DNA of 33,679 nucleotides. Source: Candidatus Aciduliprofundum sp. GTDB taxonomy: Archaea > Thermoplasmatota > Thermoplasmata > Thermoplasmatales > ARK-15. The position numbers and the translations under genes were made by a program. The DNA is taken from the NCBI GenBank assembly GCA_002878135.1, contig PNIT01000005.1, positions 1 through 33,679 of the forward strand. Direction: 5' to 3'. The notes under the pieces are model-generated. The model ran no database searches and had not been told where the DNA came from. It worked only from the letters and a program-made list of their open reading frames with translations. Below are positions 1 to 14,624 of this stretch, in pieces. Position 1 is the stretch's first letter, and the number at the start of each line of letters is the position of its first letter.

Positions 1-65
1 CCCCCGGGCCCGTCAAAATAGAAAAGGATATATAGGATAATATAATGATGGGATAGAACATTTAA

Positions 66-332
66 ATGGTGATTGAGATGAGAAAAATAAATGTTATGGA
101 GCATGAACTTGTTCCAGAACACCACCTGATCACGGAGGAGGAGGAAAAAAATTTGCTTCAGAGTCTGGGGGCAGAAAAGGATTCCTTACCAAAAATAAAA
201 AGAAGTGACCCTGCAATAAAGATGCTTGAAAAAATCTACGGGCCAATAAGGCCCGGCAGAGTGATTAAAATTATTAGGAAAAGCCCAACATCTGGAAAAT
301 CCATTGCATATAGAGTTGTAACAGAGGAATGA
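66..332 (+). CDS. rpoH: DNA-directed RNA polymerase subunit H (Rpb5-like); the true start may be ATG at 78, preceded by SD-like GGTGAT
   Basis: Short protein with HELVPEHHLITEEE and SDPAIKMLEKIYGPIRPGRVIKIIRKSPTSGKSIAYRVV, typical of archaeal RpoH; lies directly upstream of rpoB. Confidence 0.95.
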   Translation: MVIEMRKINVMEHELVPEHHLITEEEEKNLLQSLGAEKDSLPKIKRSDPAIKMLEKIYGPIRPGRVIKIIRKSPTSGKSIAYRVVTEE

Positions 333-370
333 AAAAATTTTTATGTATAAATGTTTAAGGAGATGTAAGA

Positions 371-3300
371 ATGAATGAAATTATAGATGCTTTTTTCAGG
401 CAAAGGAGTATTGTTGGCCATCATATCGCTAGTTACAATGCTTTCATACCTACAATTGACAATCCCAATAGCATACTTCAGCAGATAGTTGATTCAACCA
501 GGGTGACCGAGGACGATGCACCGGGCGAGATGACTCTGGATAAATCAAAAACACAGGGAAGGGTAATAAAGATAAGGTATGGAAGGAAAAGGGAGAAGAA
601 TGAGTTAGGTGCACCAACAGTCTATATATCCACATCCAGGGGCAGGGGTGGAACAGATTCTAATAAGATAAATACCCCTATGGAGGCCAGGTTGAAGGAT
701 TTCACATATTCTGCTGAGCTGGGGCTTAAATTTACAGTGATTGAATGCGATGAAAATGGTGAAAGGTGCAAGGAATATGAACCTGAAGAGGTGAAGATAG
801 GGGATATACCGATAATGGTTAAGAGTAAGATATGCGTTCTTCACCCTGATAATATTGATGAATACATCAATGAAAATATTGGAAAGAATATAAAGGCACC
901 AGGAAAGAACGCCTCATATGAGGATAAGTTGAAATTCCTTGGTGAGGATCCCGAGGATCCCGGTGGATACTTCATAATATCAGGAACGGAAAGGGTTCTT
1001 ATTACACTGGAGGATCTTTCACCCAACAGGATCCTTGTTGAATACGAGGAAAAATATGACACAAAGGTGGAGACAGCCAAGGTTTTTTCAGAAAGGGAGG
1101 GTTACAGGGCTCTGACCACCGTTGAAAAGAAGGTGGATGGAATACTTGGTGTTTCAATACCTGTGATAAATGGTACGATCTCACTTGTTATCCTTCTCAA
1201 AGCCCTAGGTCTTGAAAAGGATGAGGATATATTCAGACTGATAGTTTCAGACAAAAGAATGGAGCCCATCGTTCTTGCAAACATAGAGGATTGTGAAAGG
1301 GAGAATAATTATTCTGAGGAGGGAATTAGCACAAAGGAACAGGCCATAGAATATCTTGAAAAGAGGTTTGCTGCAGGTCAGGCAAAGGAATACAGGGAAA
1401 GGAGGATTTCCCAGATACTTGACAAGAATTTACTTCCTCATCTTGGTGATAAGCCTGAGGACAGGATCAAGAAGGCATTTTATCTTGCAAGGATGGCAAA
1501 ATCTGTCCTTGAACTTCACTTTGGAATAAGAAAGGAGGATGATAAGGATCATCTTGCCAACAAGAGGATGAAACTCTCGGGTGATCTTCTGGAGGAGATA
1601 TTCAGGCAATCATTTGAAGCTCTACTCAAGGATCTAAAATATCATCTTGAAAGGACATACAGCAGGAAAAAGGGAATTAAGTTGAGGGCTGCTGTAAGGC
1701 AGGATGTTTTGACTCAGAAGATATTACATGCAATGTCCACAGGTAACTGGGTAGGTGGAAGGACTGGAGTTTCTCAGCTTCTGGACAGGACTTCCCACAT
1801 GAGTATGCTCAGCCACCTGAGGAGGATCTCTTCTCCATTGACAAGATCTCAGCCACATTTTGAGGCAAGGGATCTTCATCCGACCCAGTGGGGAAGGATG
1901 TGCCCTAATGAAACACCTGAAGGCCAAAACTGCGGACTTGTAAAGAATGCGGCCCTGATAATAGATATCTCTGAAGATGTACCCGTGGAAGATGTCCTCA
2001 ACCATCTGAAGAATCTAGGTGTAAAGCATTTTGACTATGATCCTGGCAATATGAGCAGGGTTTATGTAAACGGGGATCTCATTGGATTTCATCAGAACGG
2101 TGATGAACTAACACGAAAAATAAGGGAGAAAAGAAGGAAGGGTGAGATAAATCATAATGTTAATGTGAGGTATGATGAAAATACCAATGAGGTAATAATA
2201 AACTGTGATAGGGGAAGATTAAGGAGACCATTACTTGTTGTTGAAAAGGGTAATATAAAATATACATCAAAGATGAGGGAAGGAATAATAAAAGGTGAGA
2301 TTTCCATAGATCATCTGATATCAAACGGCATAATTGAATGGCTTGATGCCGACGAGGAGGAGAATGCTTACATAGCAGTTTATGCATACGATGTACCTGA
2401 AAGGTGTCCAGCTTGCAATTCAATACTTGGAAGAAATGATGTGAGCTGGGTAAATCCAGAAAAGAATGATATTAATGTTGAATTGAAATGTAAATACTGT
2501 GGAAAAACTTTTAAGGTTCCAAAGCTAATAACTCATGAGCATACACACCTTGAGATTGATCCAAGCGTAATTCTAGGGCCCATAGCAGGTTCAATCCCGT
2601 TCCCAGACCACAACTCATCAAGCAGGATAACAATGGGTGCAGCCATGATGAAACAATCCCTTGGTTTGCCAGAATCCAACTATAGGAGGAGGCCAGATAC
2701 AAGGCAGCATCTTCTCCATTATCCTCAGGTACCAATCGTAAAAACAAGGAGCATTGATTTTGCAGGCTATAATGTAAGACCTGCAGGTCAGAATATGGTT
2801 GTTGCAATACTTTCATACCATGGTTACAACATTGAGGATGCGCTTGTAATGAACAAGGCAAGCATAGAGAGGGGCCTGGGTAGATCCACATTCTTCAGAA
2901 CATACCAGACAGAAGAAAGAAGATATCCTGGTGGAGAGGAGGACAGGATTGAGGTACCTAGCCCTGATGTGAGAGGTGCCAGAAGTGAGGAGGCTTACCG
3001 TTACCTTGAGGAGGATGGAATGATTCCTCCAGAAACATACGTGAAGGGAGGGGATGTCCTTGTTGGCAAGACATCACCACCAAGATTCCTTGAAGAACAA
3101 CCAGGTCTTCTTGGACCCCAGAAGAGGAGGGAATCATCCATAAGCATGAGACCTGAGGAAACTGGTATAGTGGATAGTGTGATGCTTACCACATCTGAAA
3201 ATAACAACAGGCTTGTTAAAATAAAGGTAAGGGATCAGAGGATACCTGAACTCGGTGATAAGTTCGCATCAAGGCATGGGCAGAAGGGTGTACTTGGGGC

Positions 3301-3993
3301 AATAGTCCCGCAGGAGGATATGCCCTTTACAGAGGATGGTGTAATACCTGATTTAATAATCAACCCCCATGCAATACCATCCAGACTTACAGTGGGACAT
3401 CTTCTTGAGATGATAGGGGGTAAAGCAGGATCTCTTGAAGGCAGATTTGTGGATGGTACAGTATTCTCGGGTGAACCTGAGGAGTTAATAAGGGAAACAT
3501 TACTGAAATACGGCTTCAAGCATAATGGCAGGGAAACAATGTATGATGGGATTACAGGTAAAAAATTTGAGGCGGATATATACATAGGCGTTATCTACTA
3601 CCAGAAACTTCATCATATGGTGGGTGGAAAATTCCATGCAAGATCCAGGGGTCCTGTTCAGATACTTACAAGGCAACCAACTGAGGGTAGATCAAGGCTT
3701 GGAGGTCTCAGGTTCGGTGAGATGGAAAGGGATACACTAATAGGCCATGGAGCTGCCCTTGTAATAAAGGACAGGCTCCTAGATCAATCGGATGGTACAA
3801 TACTCTGGGTTTGTGGTAATCCAGAATGTGGACACGTTGCCATATATGACTGGAAGAAGCACACCTATAGATGCCCAGTTTGCGGTAATACAACGAACAT
3901 CTATCCTATTGAGACGAGTTATGCCTTCAAGCTTATGAGGGATGAGCTTATGAGTCTTGGTGTTATAATGAGGATACAGCTGGGTGATCTAAA

Positions 3994-3997
<4 letters not shown>
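371..3997 (+). CDS. rpoB: DNA-directed RNA polymerase subunit B (fused, full-length)
   Basis: 1208 aa with RpoB motifs ([106 protein letters not shown]) and Cys-rich zinc sites. Confidence 0.98.
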
Positions 3998-8237
<4,240 letters not shown>

Positions 8238-8243
8238 TAGGAG

Positions 8244-8525
8244 ATGGATTTGGTAAAGGAATTGAAGAAGGCCATATCAACTGGTAAGGTATATTTCGGT
8301 CTGGAGCAGGCGAAGAAATCCCTAAGGAAGGGAGAGGCAAAGATTTTCATAGTGGCAAAGAATTGTCCGGATCAAAGTTTTTCAGGAAATAGCATAGAGA
8401 ATGTTAGGATAATAAGGTTTGATGGAACTGCATCAGAGCTTGGGTCCATTTGTGGAAAGATGTTCGATATCTCTGTTGTCACCATTGTTGATCCAGGTGA
8501 ATCAGCACTAATAAAAGAGCAGTGA
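8244..8525 (+). CDS. rpl30e: 50S ribosomal protein L30e (L7Ae-like fold)
   Basis: 93 aa, ELKKAISTGKVYFGLEQAKKSLRKGEAKIFIVAKNCP...; canonical position after rpoA2. Confidence 0.9.
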   Translation: MDLVKELKKAISTGKVYFGLEQAKKSLRKGEAKIFIVAKNCPDQSFSGNSIENVRIIRFDGTASELGSICGKMFDISVVTIVDPGESALIKEQ

Positions 8526-8956
8526 ATGACATGGGAACCATAAAGATTGATGAAAAACTTTTGGGTTATATGTCACAGTTCTATGCCATGACAGGTGTTG
8601 AGGCAAAGGATGTGGCGGAGGATGAGGAGAACATATTCTTCCTCATATACCCAAGAACTCTCAAGAAGGCCATAGCCAACAATGGTGAGAACGTTAAAAG
8701 GTTGAAGGAAAGGTTGGGTAAAAACATAATAATAGTTGAGTACAGTGATGATCTGGAAAAATTCGTTTACAATATGTTTTATAGATTCGGGGTTAAGGAG
8801 ATAAACATTGAAAAGGATGGGGATGAATTCAAGATCGCCGTGGGTGTTGACCCCGCAAATAAGGCAAGGGCCATCGGTAAAAATGGAAGGAATCTGAGGA
8901 CATCCAGGGATATACTGGCGAGATATTTTAACGTTTCAAGCCTTGTTGTTAAATAA
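8522..8956 (+). CDS. nusA: Archaeal NusA-like KH-domain transcription factor
   Basis: 144 aa; KH-type segments (GENVKRLKERLGKNIIIVEYSDD and DPANKARAIGKNGRNLRTSRDILARYFNV); follows rpl30e. Confidence 0.9.
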   Translation: MNDMGTIKIDEKLLGYMSQFYAMTGVEAKDVAEDEENIFFLIYPRTLKKAIANNGENVKRLKERLGKNIIIVEYSDDLEKFVYNMFYRFGVKEINIEKDGDEFKIAVGVDPANKARAIGKNGRNLRTSRDILARYFNVSSLVVK

Positions 8957-9652
8957 ATTCAAGAAATCATCAATAATCTTTCTATGATCAAATGCGAGTT
9001 CAGGTAGATTATCCAGATCAAAGAATTTCAACTCTTCTGCATCATCCCCTGCCTTTGGTGTTCCACCCGTTCTCTCTAGAATATAAACAATGCTTACGGT
9101 ATGCCCCCTTGGATCCCTATCGGGTGATGAATATATGCCCAGGATTCTTCTTATTTTAACACTTAAGCCTGTTTCCTCAAGGATCTCCCTTTCTATTGCA
9201 CTCTCCACAGTCTCACCATATTCCACAAAACCTCCTGGCAGTGCATATAGACCCCTGAATGGATCCCTCCCTCTCTTGATCAATAGTATTGATTTACCTT
9301 CATTGATTATTCCATCCACCGTGAGTGAAGGTATCTTGTAGGGTCTCTTTGAATAATAATCAAATACCTCCATATATCTCTCATAATCCTGCACCAGTTT
9401 TCTACCAAATTCAGTTAACCTTGTTTCTCCAGGTATACTTCCTCCCCTTTTTGTCTCAACAATTTTTTCACCTAGCCTCTCCTCCACCTCCCTAATCTTA
9501 CCCCACCCATTCCTGTATGACATTTTCATTTTTTTGACAGCAATGCTTAGATTATGCGTCTCATCCACATATTTGAGGAGTAGATATAAACCTTCACCGA
9601 ATAGATATTTACCCTGTGAATCCTCAAACCAGAACCTGTATTTAATCTCCAT
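8936..9652 (-). CDS. ModE-type winged-HTH fused to a C-terminal Nudix hydrolase domain
   Basis: N-terminus LSIAVKKMKMSYRNGWGKIREVEERLGEKIVETKRGG...TRLTEFGRKL is ModE-HTH-like; complete Nudix box GGFVEYGETVESAIEREILEETGL. Confidence 0.88.
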   Translation of the reverse strand: MEIKYRFWFEDSQGKYLFGEGLYLLLKYVDETHNLSIAVKKMKMSYRNGWGKIREVEERLGEKIVETKRGGSIPGETRLTEFGRKLVQDYERYMEVFDYYSKRPYKIPSLTVDGIINEGKSILLIKRGRDPFRGLYALPGGFVEYGETVESAIEREILEETGLSVKIRRILGIYSSPDRDPRGHTVSIVYILERTGGTPKAGDDAEELKFFDLDNLPELAFDHRKIIDDFLNLFNNKA

Positions 9653-9712
9653 GGATGATTATTGTCCTACCTGTTAAAAAATTTTTATATTGTTTCCATT
9701 TTAGAATTAAAT

Positions 9713-10105
9713 ATGTTTGATATAATGAGGATAATTTCTGGAAGAAGATACGAGATACTTGGATTATTGAGGGGGGAGTTACAACCATCTGAAATATCTC
9801 TAAAACTAGGAATTACAAGGCAGGGTGTGGAAAGACATCTGAACATACTAAATTCATACCTTCTTGTAAATAAATTAAAAAGGAATGGAAGGGTATACTA
9901 TAAACTGAGCGTTTATGGTGAGTTTTTGTTTCAAACTATAAATGATCTCAATGAAAAATTTATCACTAAAATAAGGGATGATTATTATTCTGAAAAAAAT
10001 AGGATTTATAACCTACTGATAAATGGGGAGATAGACAGGGATAGATATGATTCAATGGTTAATGAATTGAGATCCTCTTATAGAAAATACTTTGGACTAA
10101 TTTAA
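9713..10105 (+). CDS. ArsR-like winged-helix transcriptional regulator (ORF track extends the start to 9662)
   Basis: HTH segment QPSEISLKLGITRQGVERHLNILNSYLLVNKLKRNGRVYYKLS. TTTTTATAT at 9682-9690 is centred about 27 nt upstream of ATG 9713, favouring a leaderless start there. Confidence 0.75.
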   Translation: MFDIMRIISGRRYEILGLLRGELQPSEISLKLGITRQGVERHLNILNSYLLVNKLKRNGRVYYKLSVYGEFLFQTINDLNEKFITKIRDDYYSEKNRIYNLLINGEIDRDRYDSMVNELRSSYRKYFGLI

Positions 10106-10115
10106 TGGTGAAAAT

Positions 10116-11192
10116 ATGCCTACAATAGATGAGCAGATAAGGGAGATTGAGGAAGAAATACGGAAAACAAAGTACAACAAGGCTACTGAGCATCATATAG
10201 GTCTCCTTAAGGCAAAGCTTGCAAGGCTCAAGGAGGCAAAGGATTCTCAAAGGAAGGGAGGTGGTGCACAGCAGGGGATAAAAAAGACTGGTAATGCGAT
10301 GGTGAGCCTTGTGGGTTTTCCAAGCGTAGGTAAAAGTACACTTTTCAATCTTTTAACGAATGCAAAGAGTGAGGTGGGCTATTATGATTTTACTACAGTT
10401 AACGTTATTCCAGGTATAATGGAATACAGGGGTGCGAAGATTCAGATACTCGATTTACCGGGTCTAATAGAGGGTGCCTCCAGGGGAAAAGGGAGGGGAA
10501 AGGAGGTGCTCAGTGTTGTGAGAAACTCCGATTTAATAATGATTGTTACGGATGTTAACTCACCAGATCCTGAACCATTAATTGAAATACTCCATGAGGC
10601 CGGAATAAGATTAAACAAAAGAAGGCCGAGGTTATTCCTTGTGAAAAAGGATAGGGGAGGTTTGAACATACAGAAGACGGTAAATGTTGATCTAAGTGAT
10701 GAGATGATTGCATCCATAATGAGGGAATTTAGGATTGTGAATGCTGACCTCATAATAAGAGATAGGATAGATATGGACGATCTCATAGATTTTCTCTCTG
10801 GAAACAGGGTCTATATACCGGGCATATTCGTCCTCAATAAAATGGATCAGGGTATAGATGATAAAACAAATGAGATTGTTGATAAATACTCCATGTTGAA
10901 GATATCTGCCATCAGGGGAGAGGGAATAGAATCATTGAAGGAATCAATATTTGATGCACTTGATTTTATAACAATCTATCTGAAGCCACCCGATGGTGAC
11001 CCTGAACCAATGGTAATAAAGAGGTATTCAAGTATTGAGATGGTCTGCAGATCAATACATAAGGATTTTGTTAAGAATTTTAAGTATGCCATTGTGAATG
11101 GTCCAAGTGCCAAATATCCAAACCAGAAGGTGGGATTGGAACATATCGTTGAGGATGGAGATACTGTGACAATATACCTGAGGAGATCCTAA
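10116..11192 (+). CDS. DRG-family (Obg-related) GTPase with C-terminal TGS domain
   Basis: G1 GFPSVGKSTLFNLLT, G3 DLPGLIEGASRGKGRG, G4 NKMD; C-terminal PNQKVGLEHIVEDGDTVTIYLR TGS-like. Confidence 0.95.
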   Translation: MPTIDEQIREIEEEIRKTKYNKATEHHIGLLKAKLARLKEAKDSQRKGGGAQQGIKKTGNAMVSLVGFPSVGKSTLFNLLTNAKSEVGYYDFTTVNVIPGIMEYRGAKIQILDLPGLIEGASRGKGRGKEVLSVVRNSDLIMIVTDVNSPDPEPLIEILHEAGIRLNKRRPRLFLVKKDRGGLNIQKTVNVDLSDEMIASIMREFRIVNADLIIRDRIDMDDLIDFLSGNRVYIPGIFVLNKMDQGIDDKTNEIVDKYSMLKISAIRGEGIESLKESIFDALDFITIYLKPPDGDPEPMVIKRYSSIEMVCRSIHKDFVKNFKYAIVNGPSAKYPNQKVGLEHIVEDGDTVTIYLRRS

Positions 11193-11458
11193 TATCTTAT
11201 ATCAAAACCCTTCAGGTTTTCTGGTTCCTCCCATTTGATCTTGAAATTTCTTACTATGGCTCTTGGATGCTGTGTTATGCATATTTCTATTAATCTTTCT
11301 ATTTCATCCTTTTCACCTTCAAATATAGCCTCCACACTCCCATCCGGGAGATTTCTCACCCAACCACTTATACCCATTTCATCAGCATTTTTCTTAACAA
11401 ATGCACGAAAGTATACACCCTGTACTTTACCTTCAAATATAACATGCGCCCTGAACAT
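11189..11458 (-). CDS. acyP: Acylphosphatase
   Basis: 89 aa with GKVQGVYFRAFVKKNADEMGISGWVRNLPDGSVEAIFEGE, the acylphosphatase signature. Confidence 0.95.
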   Translation of the reverse strand: MFRAHVIFEGKVQGVYFRAFVKKNADEMGISGWVRNLPDGSVEAIFEGEKDEIERLIEICITQHPRAIVRNFKIKWEEPENLKGFDIRY

Positions 11459-11694
11459 ATTTTTGAAATTGATTTAAGAAGATTAAAATTTTTTGACTAC
11501 AGAGCTCATTAAAAATACCTTAAGAAAAATTAATTTTATTCATTGAAACCCTAAAAAAAGAAGATGATGGTAAGTGGTATTCCTTTATGGAGGATTTCTA
11601 CAAACCCGGAATAATTTTAATTTCACTATTTTTTTTTGAAAAAATACATGCAGGATGGCTTAATTTTTTAAATGTATAATCATTTACAGAAAAT

Positions 11695-13710
11695 ATGGAA
11701 GTAAAGACCGTATGCCCATATTGTGGTGTAGGCTGCAACATAATCGTTGTATCCGATGGAAATAGGGTACTAAATATTATTCCATCAAAATATGAGGCGA
11801 TAAACTATGGAACACTCTGTATTAAGGGATGGAAAGGCTTGAATTATACAGAATCTAAAAAGAGGTTGAAAAAACCCCTTTTAAAAAAAGGTGATGGTTT
11901 CATTGAAATTTCCTGGAAGGAGGCAATAAAAATAGCCGCAAATAATCTGAAGGAAATAATGGAAAGATATGGGCCGGATGCACTTGGGTTTCAATCAAGT
12001 GCCAAGTGTACCAATGAGGATAACTATCTAATGCAGAAACTTGCAAGACAGGTTTTTAAAACAAATAACATAGATCATTGTGCAAGGAGTTGCCATGCAA
12101 GCACTATAGAGGGCCTGATATCAACGATAGGGAGTGGTGCCATGACAACTTCAATAAGGGACATAGACAATGCTGAACTTTATTTTGTCATAGGTTCAAA
12201 TACAACCGAGCAGCATCCCATAATAGGAGCAAGGATAATAAATAATATTATATCAGGAAAAAAACTCATACTTGCGGACCCCAGAAAGATACAACTATCC
12301 AACTTCTCATCCATTCACATGAGGCATTATCCAGGTACTGATCTTGCACTGCTTAACACAATGGCAAACATAATAGTAGAGAAGGGGCTTTACAATAAAA
12401 AATTCATTGAAGAAAGAACTGAAAATTTTGAGGAATTTCTCAAGGTGATAGAATTTTATGATGCAGACAGGGGTGCAAGGATAACGGGTGTTGATCCTGA
12501 CCTTATAGAGAAGGCTGCGATAATGTATGCCAAGTCAAGAAGCATAATCTTTTATGCAATGGGGATAACGCAGCATACACAGGGTACAGAGAATGTTCAG
12601 GCAATAGCAAACCTTGCAATGCTGACAGGGAATATAGGTAAAAGTGGGACTGGTATTGCACCACTGAGGGGACACAACAATGTTCAGGGCGCAAGCGATA
12701 TGGGTGCATTATCTGACTTTTTACCTGGTTACAGACGTGTGTACGATGATCAGGGAAGGAGGATATTTGAGGAAGCATGGAAGACAGACCTTCCTTCAAA
12801 GCCTGGTGCCGCACTGAACGAGATGTTTCATCTGGCCCTTGAGGGAAAAATAAAGGCCCTCTATATAATGGGTGAAAATCCTATCATATCCGAACCTGAG
12901 AATGAAAAAATAATTGAAGCATTCAAGAGACTTGAGTTCCTCATTGTGCAGGATATATTTATGTCAGAAACTGCGGAATACGCCAGTCTTGTTTTACCTT
13001 CGTATAGCTTTGCCGAAAAGATAGGTACATTCACAAACACGGAAAGGAGAATACAGATGGTAAGACCCTTCCTAAACCCCCCAGGGGAAACCAGGGCAGA
13101 CTGGGAAATAATAACCATGATAGCAAGGGAAATGGGCTACGAATGGAATTATAATTCACCGGAGGATGTGATGATAGAGATATCATCACTTGTTCCCCAG
13201 TACAAGGGTATAAATTACAGCTGCATAGAGAATGAAGGTGTTCAGTGGCCTGTGAATGATTGTAAGGGGACAGAGATCATGCATACGGAGAGATTTACGA
13301 GGGGCAAGGGAAGATTTATGCCAGCCTATTGGAAAAGACCTTCTGAGTTTACCACAGATGAATATCCATACATACTTACAACCGGAAGACTCTATTACCA
13401 GTTCCATACAGGAACCATGACGAGAAAATCTAACATACTTGAAAGGGAGGCACCATTTCCTTTTGCTGAGGTCAATCCAGAGGATGCAAAATATCTCTCC
13501 CTGAGGGATGACGATTGCATAAGGATCATCTCAAAGTTTGGGGAATTAACTACTAGGGTGAGAATAACTGATGTTGTTCCTAAGGGTATTGTGTTCATGC
13601 CTTTCCATTACCATGAATCACCTGTGAACAGGATCACAAATCCCAACATAGATCCCGTGGCTAGGATACCTGAACTGAAGGTGACTGCTGTGAGGATAGA
13701 GAGGTGTTGA
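11695..13710 (+). CDS. fdhA: Formate dehydrogenase catalytic (molybdopterin) subunit, Cys-type active site
   Basis: [4Fe-4S] motif CPYCGVGC...GTLCIKGW; active site HCARSCHAST (TGC Cys followed by His); GITQHTQGTENVQAIANLAMLTGNIGKSGTGIAPLRGHNNVQGASDMGAL. Confidence 0.93.
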   Translation: MEVKTVCPYCGVGCNIIVVSDGNRVLNIIPSKYEAINYGTLCIKGWKGLNYTESKKRLKKPLLKKGDGFIEISWKEAIKIAANNLKEIMERYGPDALGFQSSAKCTNEDNYLMQKLARQVFKTNNIDHCARSCHASTIEGLISTIGSGAMTTSIRDIDNAELYFVIGSNTTEQHPIIGARIINNIISGKKLILADPRKIQLSNFSSIHMRHYPGTDLALLNTMANIIVEKGLYNKKFIEERTENFEEFLKVIEFYDADRGARITGVDPDLIEKAAIMYAKSRSIIFYAMGITQHTQGTENVQAIANLAMLTGNIGKSGTGIAPLRGHNNVQGASDMGALSDFLPGYRRVYDDQGRRIFEEAWKTDLPSKPGAALNEMFHLALEGKIKALYIMGENPIISEPENEKIIEAFKRLEFLIVQDIFMSETAEYASLVLPSYSFAEKIGTFTNTERRIQMVRPFLNPPGETRADWEIITMIAREMGYEWNYNSPEDVMIEISSLVPQYKGINYSCIENEGVQWPVNDCKGTEIMHTERFTRGKGRFMPAYWKRPSEFTTDEYPYILTTGRLYYQFHTGTMTRKSNILEREAPFPFAEVNPEDAKYLSLRDDDCIRIISKFGELTTRVRITDVVPKGIVFMPFHYHESPVNRITNPNIDPVARIPELKVTAVRIERC

Positions 13711-13712
13711 TT

Positions 13713-14624
13713 ATGATATATAAGATAAAAAAGGATCTTCTTAAAAAATACATAGATGGCCTCCTGGAAAAATATGAGGTATGGGGACCTAAAAAGATTG
13801 GAAATGACACTGTATTTTCAAAGCTAAAAAGTGGTGAAGAATTCATTGATGCGCGCACACTGCTAGGTCCGAAGGAATCTATATACCCAATAAAGGAGAA
13901 AATAGGTGAGATGGAATCAAAGGAGATCATAGTGATGGGAATAAAATCCTGTGATCTTAGGGCATATAGGATGCTGGATGATGTTTTAGGAATTGACGAA
14001 TTTTATTCATCAAGAAGGAGGAATGTACACTTCCTAAATTTTGTTTGCACAGAACCTTGTGAATATGGATTTTGTTCCACATTTTTTGGTCCAAGGCTCG
14101 ATGAATATGAAATGCAGTTCACTGACATTGGTGAATACTATATAGTTGAGAGCAAGAACGATAAATTAATAGGTAGAGATTTTGAAAATGCAACTGAAGA
14201 TGATTTGAAAATCCTAGAATCAAAGATGAGGGATTTTTACAATAAAATGCCACCAATGAATATTGAAAATCTCCATAAAAAAATTTCCTGGGATGATCCC
14301 AGGTACAGGGAATTTTCTAAGAGATGTATCTCCTGCGGAGCGTGCAACTTTGCCTGCCCCACATGCTTCTGTTTCGATACTTACGATGATGATGGCCTCT
14401 ACAGGGAATGGGATTCCTGCATACTATCAGGATTCACGCGTATGGCAGGTAATGTTAATCCTAGAAATACACTGGACCTAAGGTTGAGGCAGAGGTTTAT
14501 GCACAAGCTCAGGTATCATTATGAAAATTTCTCATACTATCTTTGCACAGGCTGTGGCAGATGCATAGAGGTATGTCCAGTGAGAATAGACATAAGGGAT
14601 TTCATAAGGGGTGTTGGTCCATGA
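13713..14624 (+). CDS. 4Fe-4S dicluster electron-transfer subunit, sulfhydrogenase beta / AsrA-like (ORF track starts at GTG 13704)
   Basis: Two ferredoxin-type clusters, CISCGACNFACPTC and CTGCGRCIEVCPVRIDIRD, plus GIKSCDLRAYRMLDDV. Confidence 0.88.
   Translation: MIYKIKKDLLKKYIDGLLEKYEVWGPKKIGNDTVFSKLKSGEEFIDARTLLGPKESIYPIKEKIGEMESKEIIVMGIKSCDLRAYRMLDDVLGIDEFYSSRRRNVHFLNFVCTEPCEYGFCSTFFGPRLDEYEMQFTDIGEYYIVESKNDKLIGRDFENATEDDLKILESKMRDFYNKMPPMNIENLHKKISWDDPRYREFSKRCISCGACNFACPTCFCFDTYDDDGLYREWDSCILSGFTRMAGNVNPRNTLDLRLRQRFMHKLRYHYENFSYYLCTGCGRCIEVCPVRIDIRDFIRGVGP

Noticed and set aside
2511-2891. Antisense ORFs inside rpoB, rpoA1, korA and others (for example the 126-aa minus ORF)
   Set aside because: They lie entirely opposite strongly conserved coding sequence, have no family resemblance, and reflect codon bias.
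11521-11679. Open frame in the acyP-fdhA intergenic gap reading EKLILFIETLKKEDDGKWYSFMEDFYKPGIILISLFFFEKIHAGWLNFLNV
   Set aside because: It has a protein-like look (EDDGKWYSFMEDFYKPGI) but only an internal ATG at 11587, no SD or well-placed TATA, and it overlaps the fdhA promoter. It could be a small peptide or gene relic; the evidence is insufficient.
12061-12120. Possible selenocysteine (TGA) in the formate dehydrogenase active site
   Set aside because: The active-site codon is TGC (Cys) in CARSCHAST and the frame is uninterrupted.
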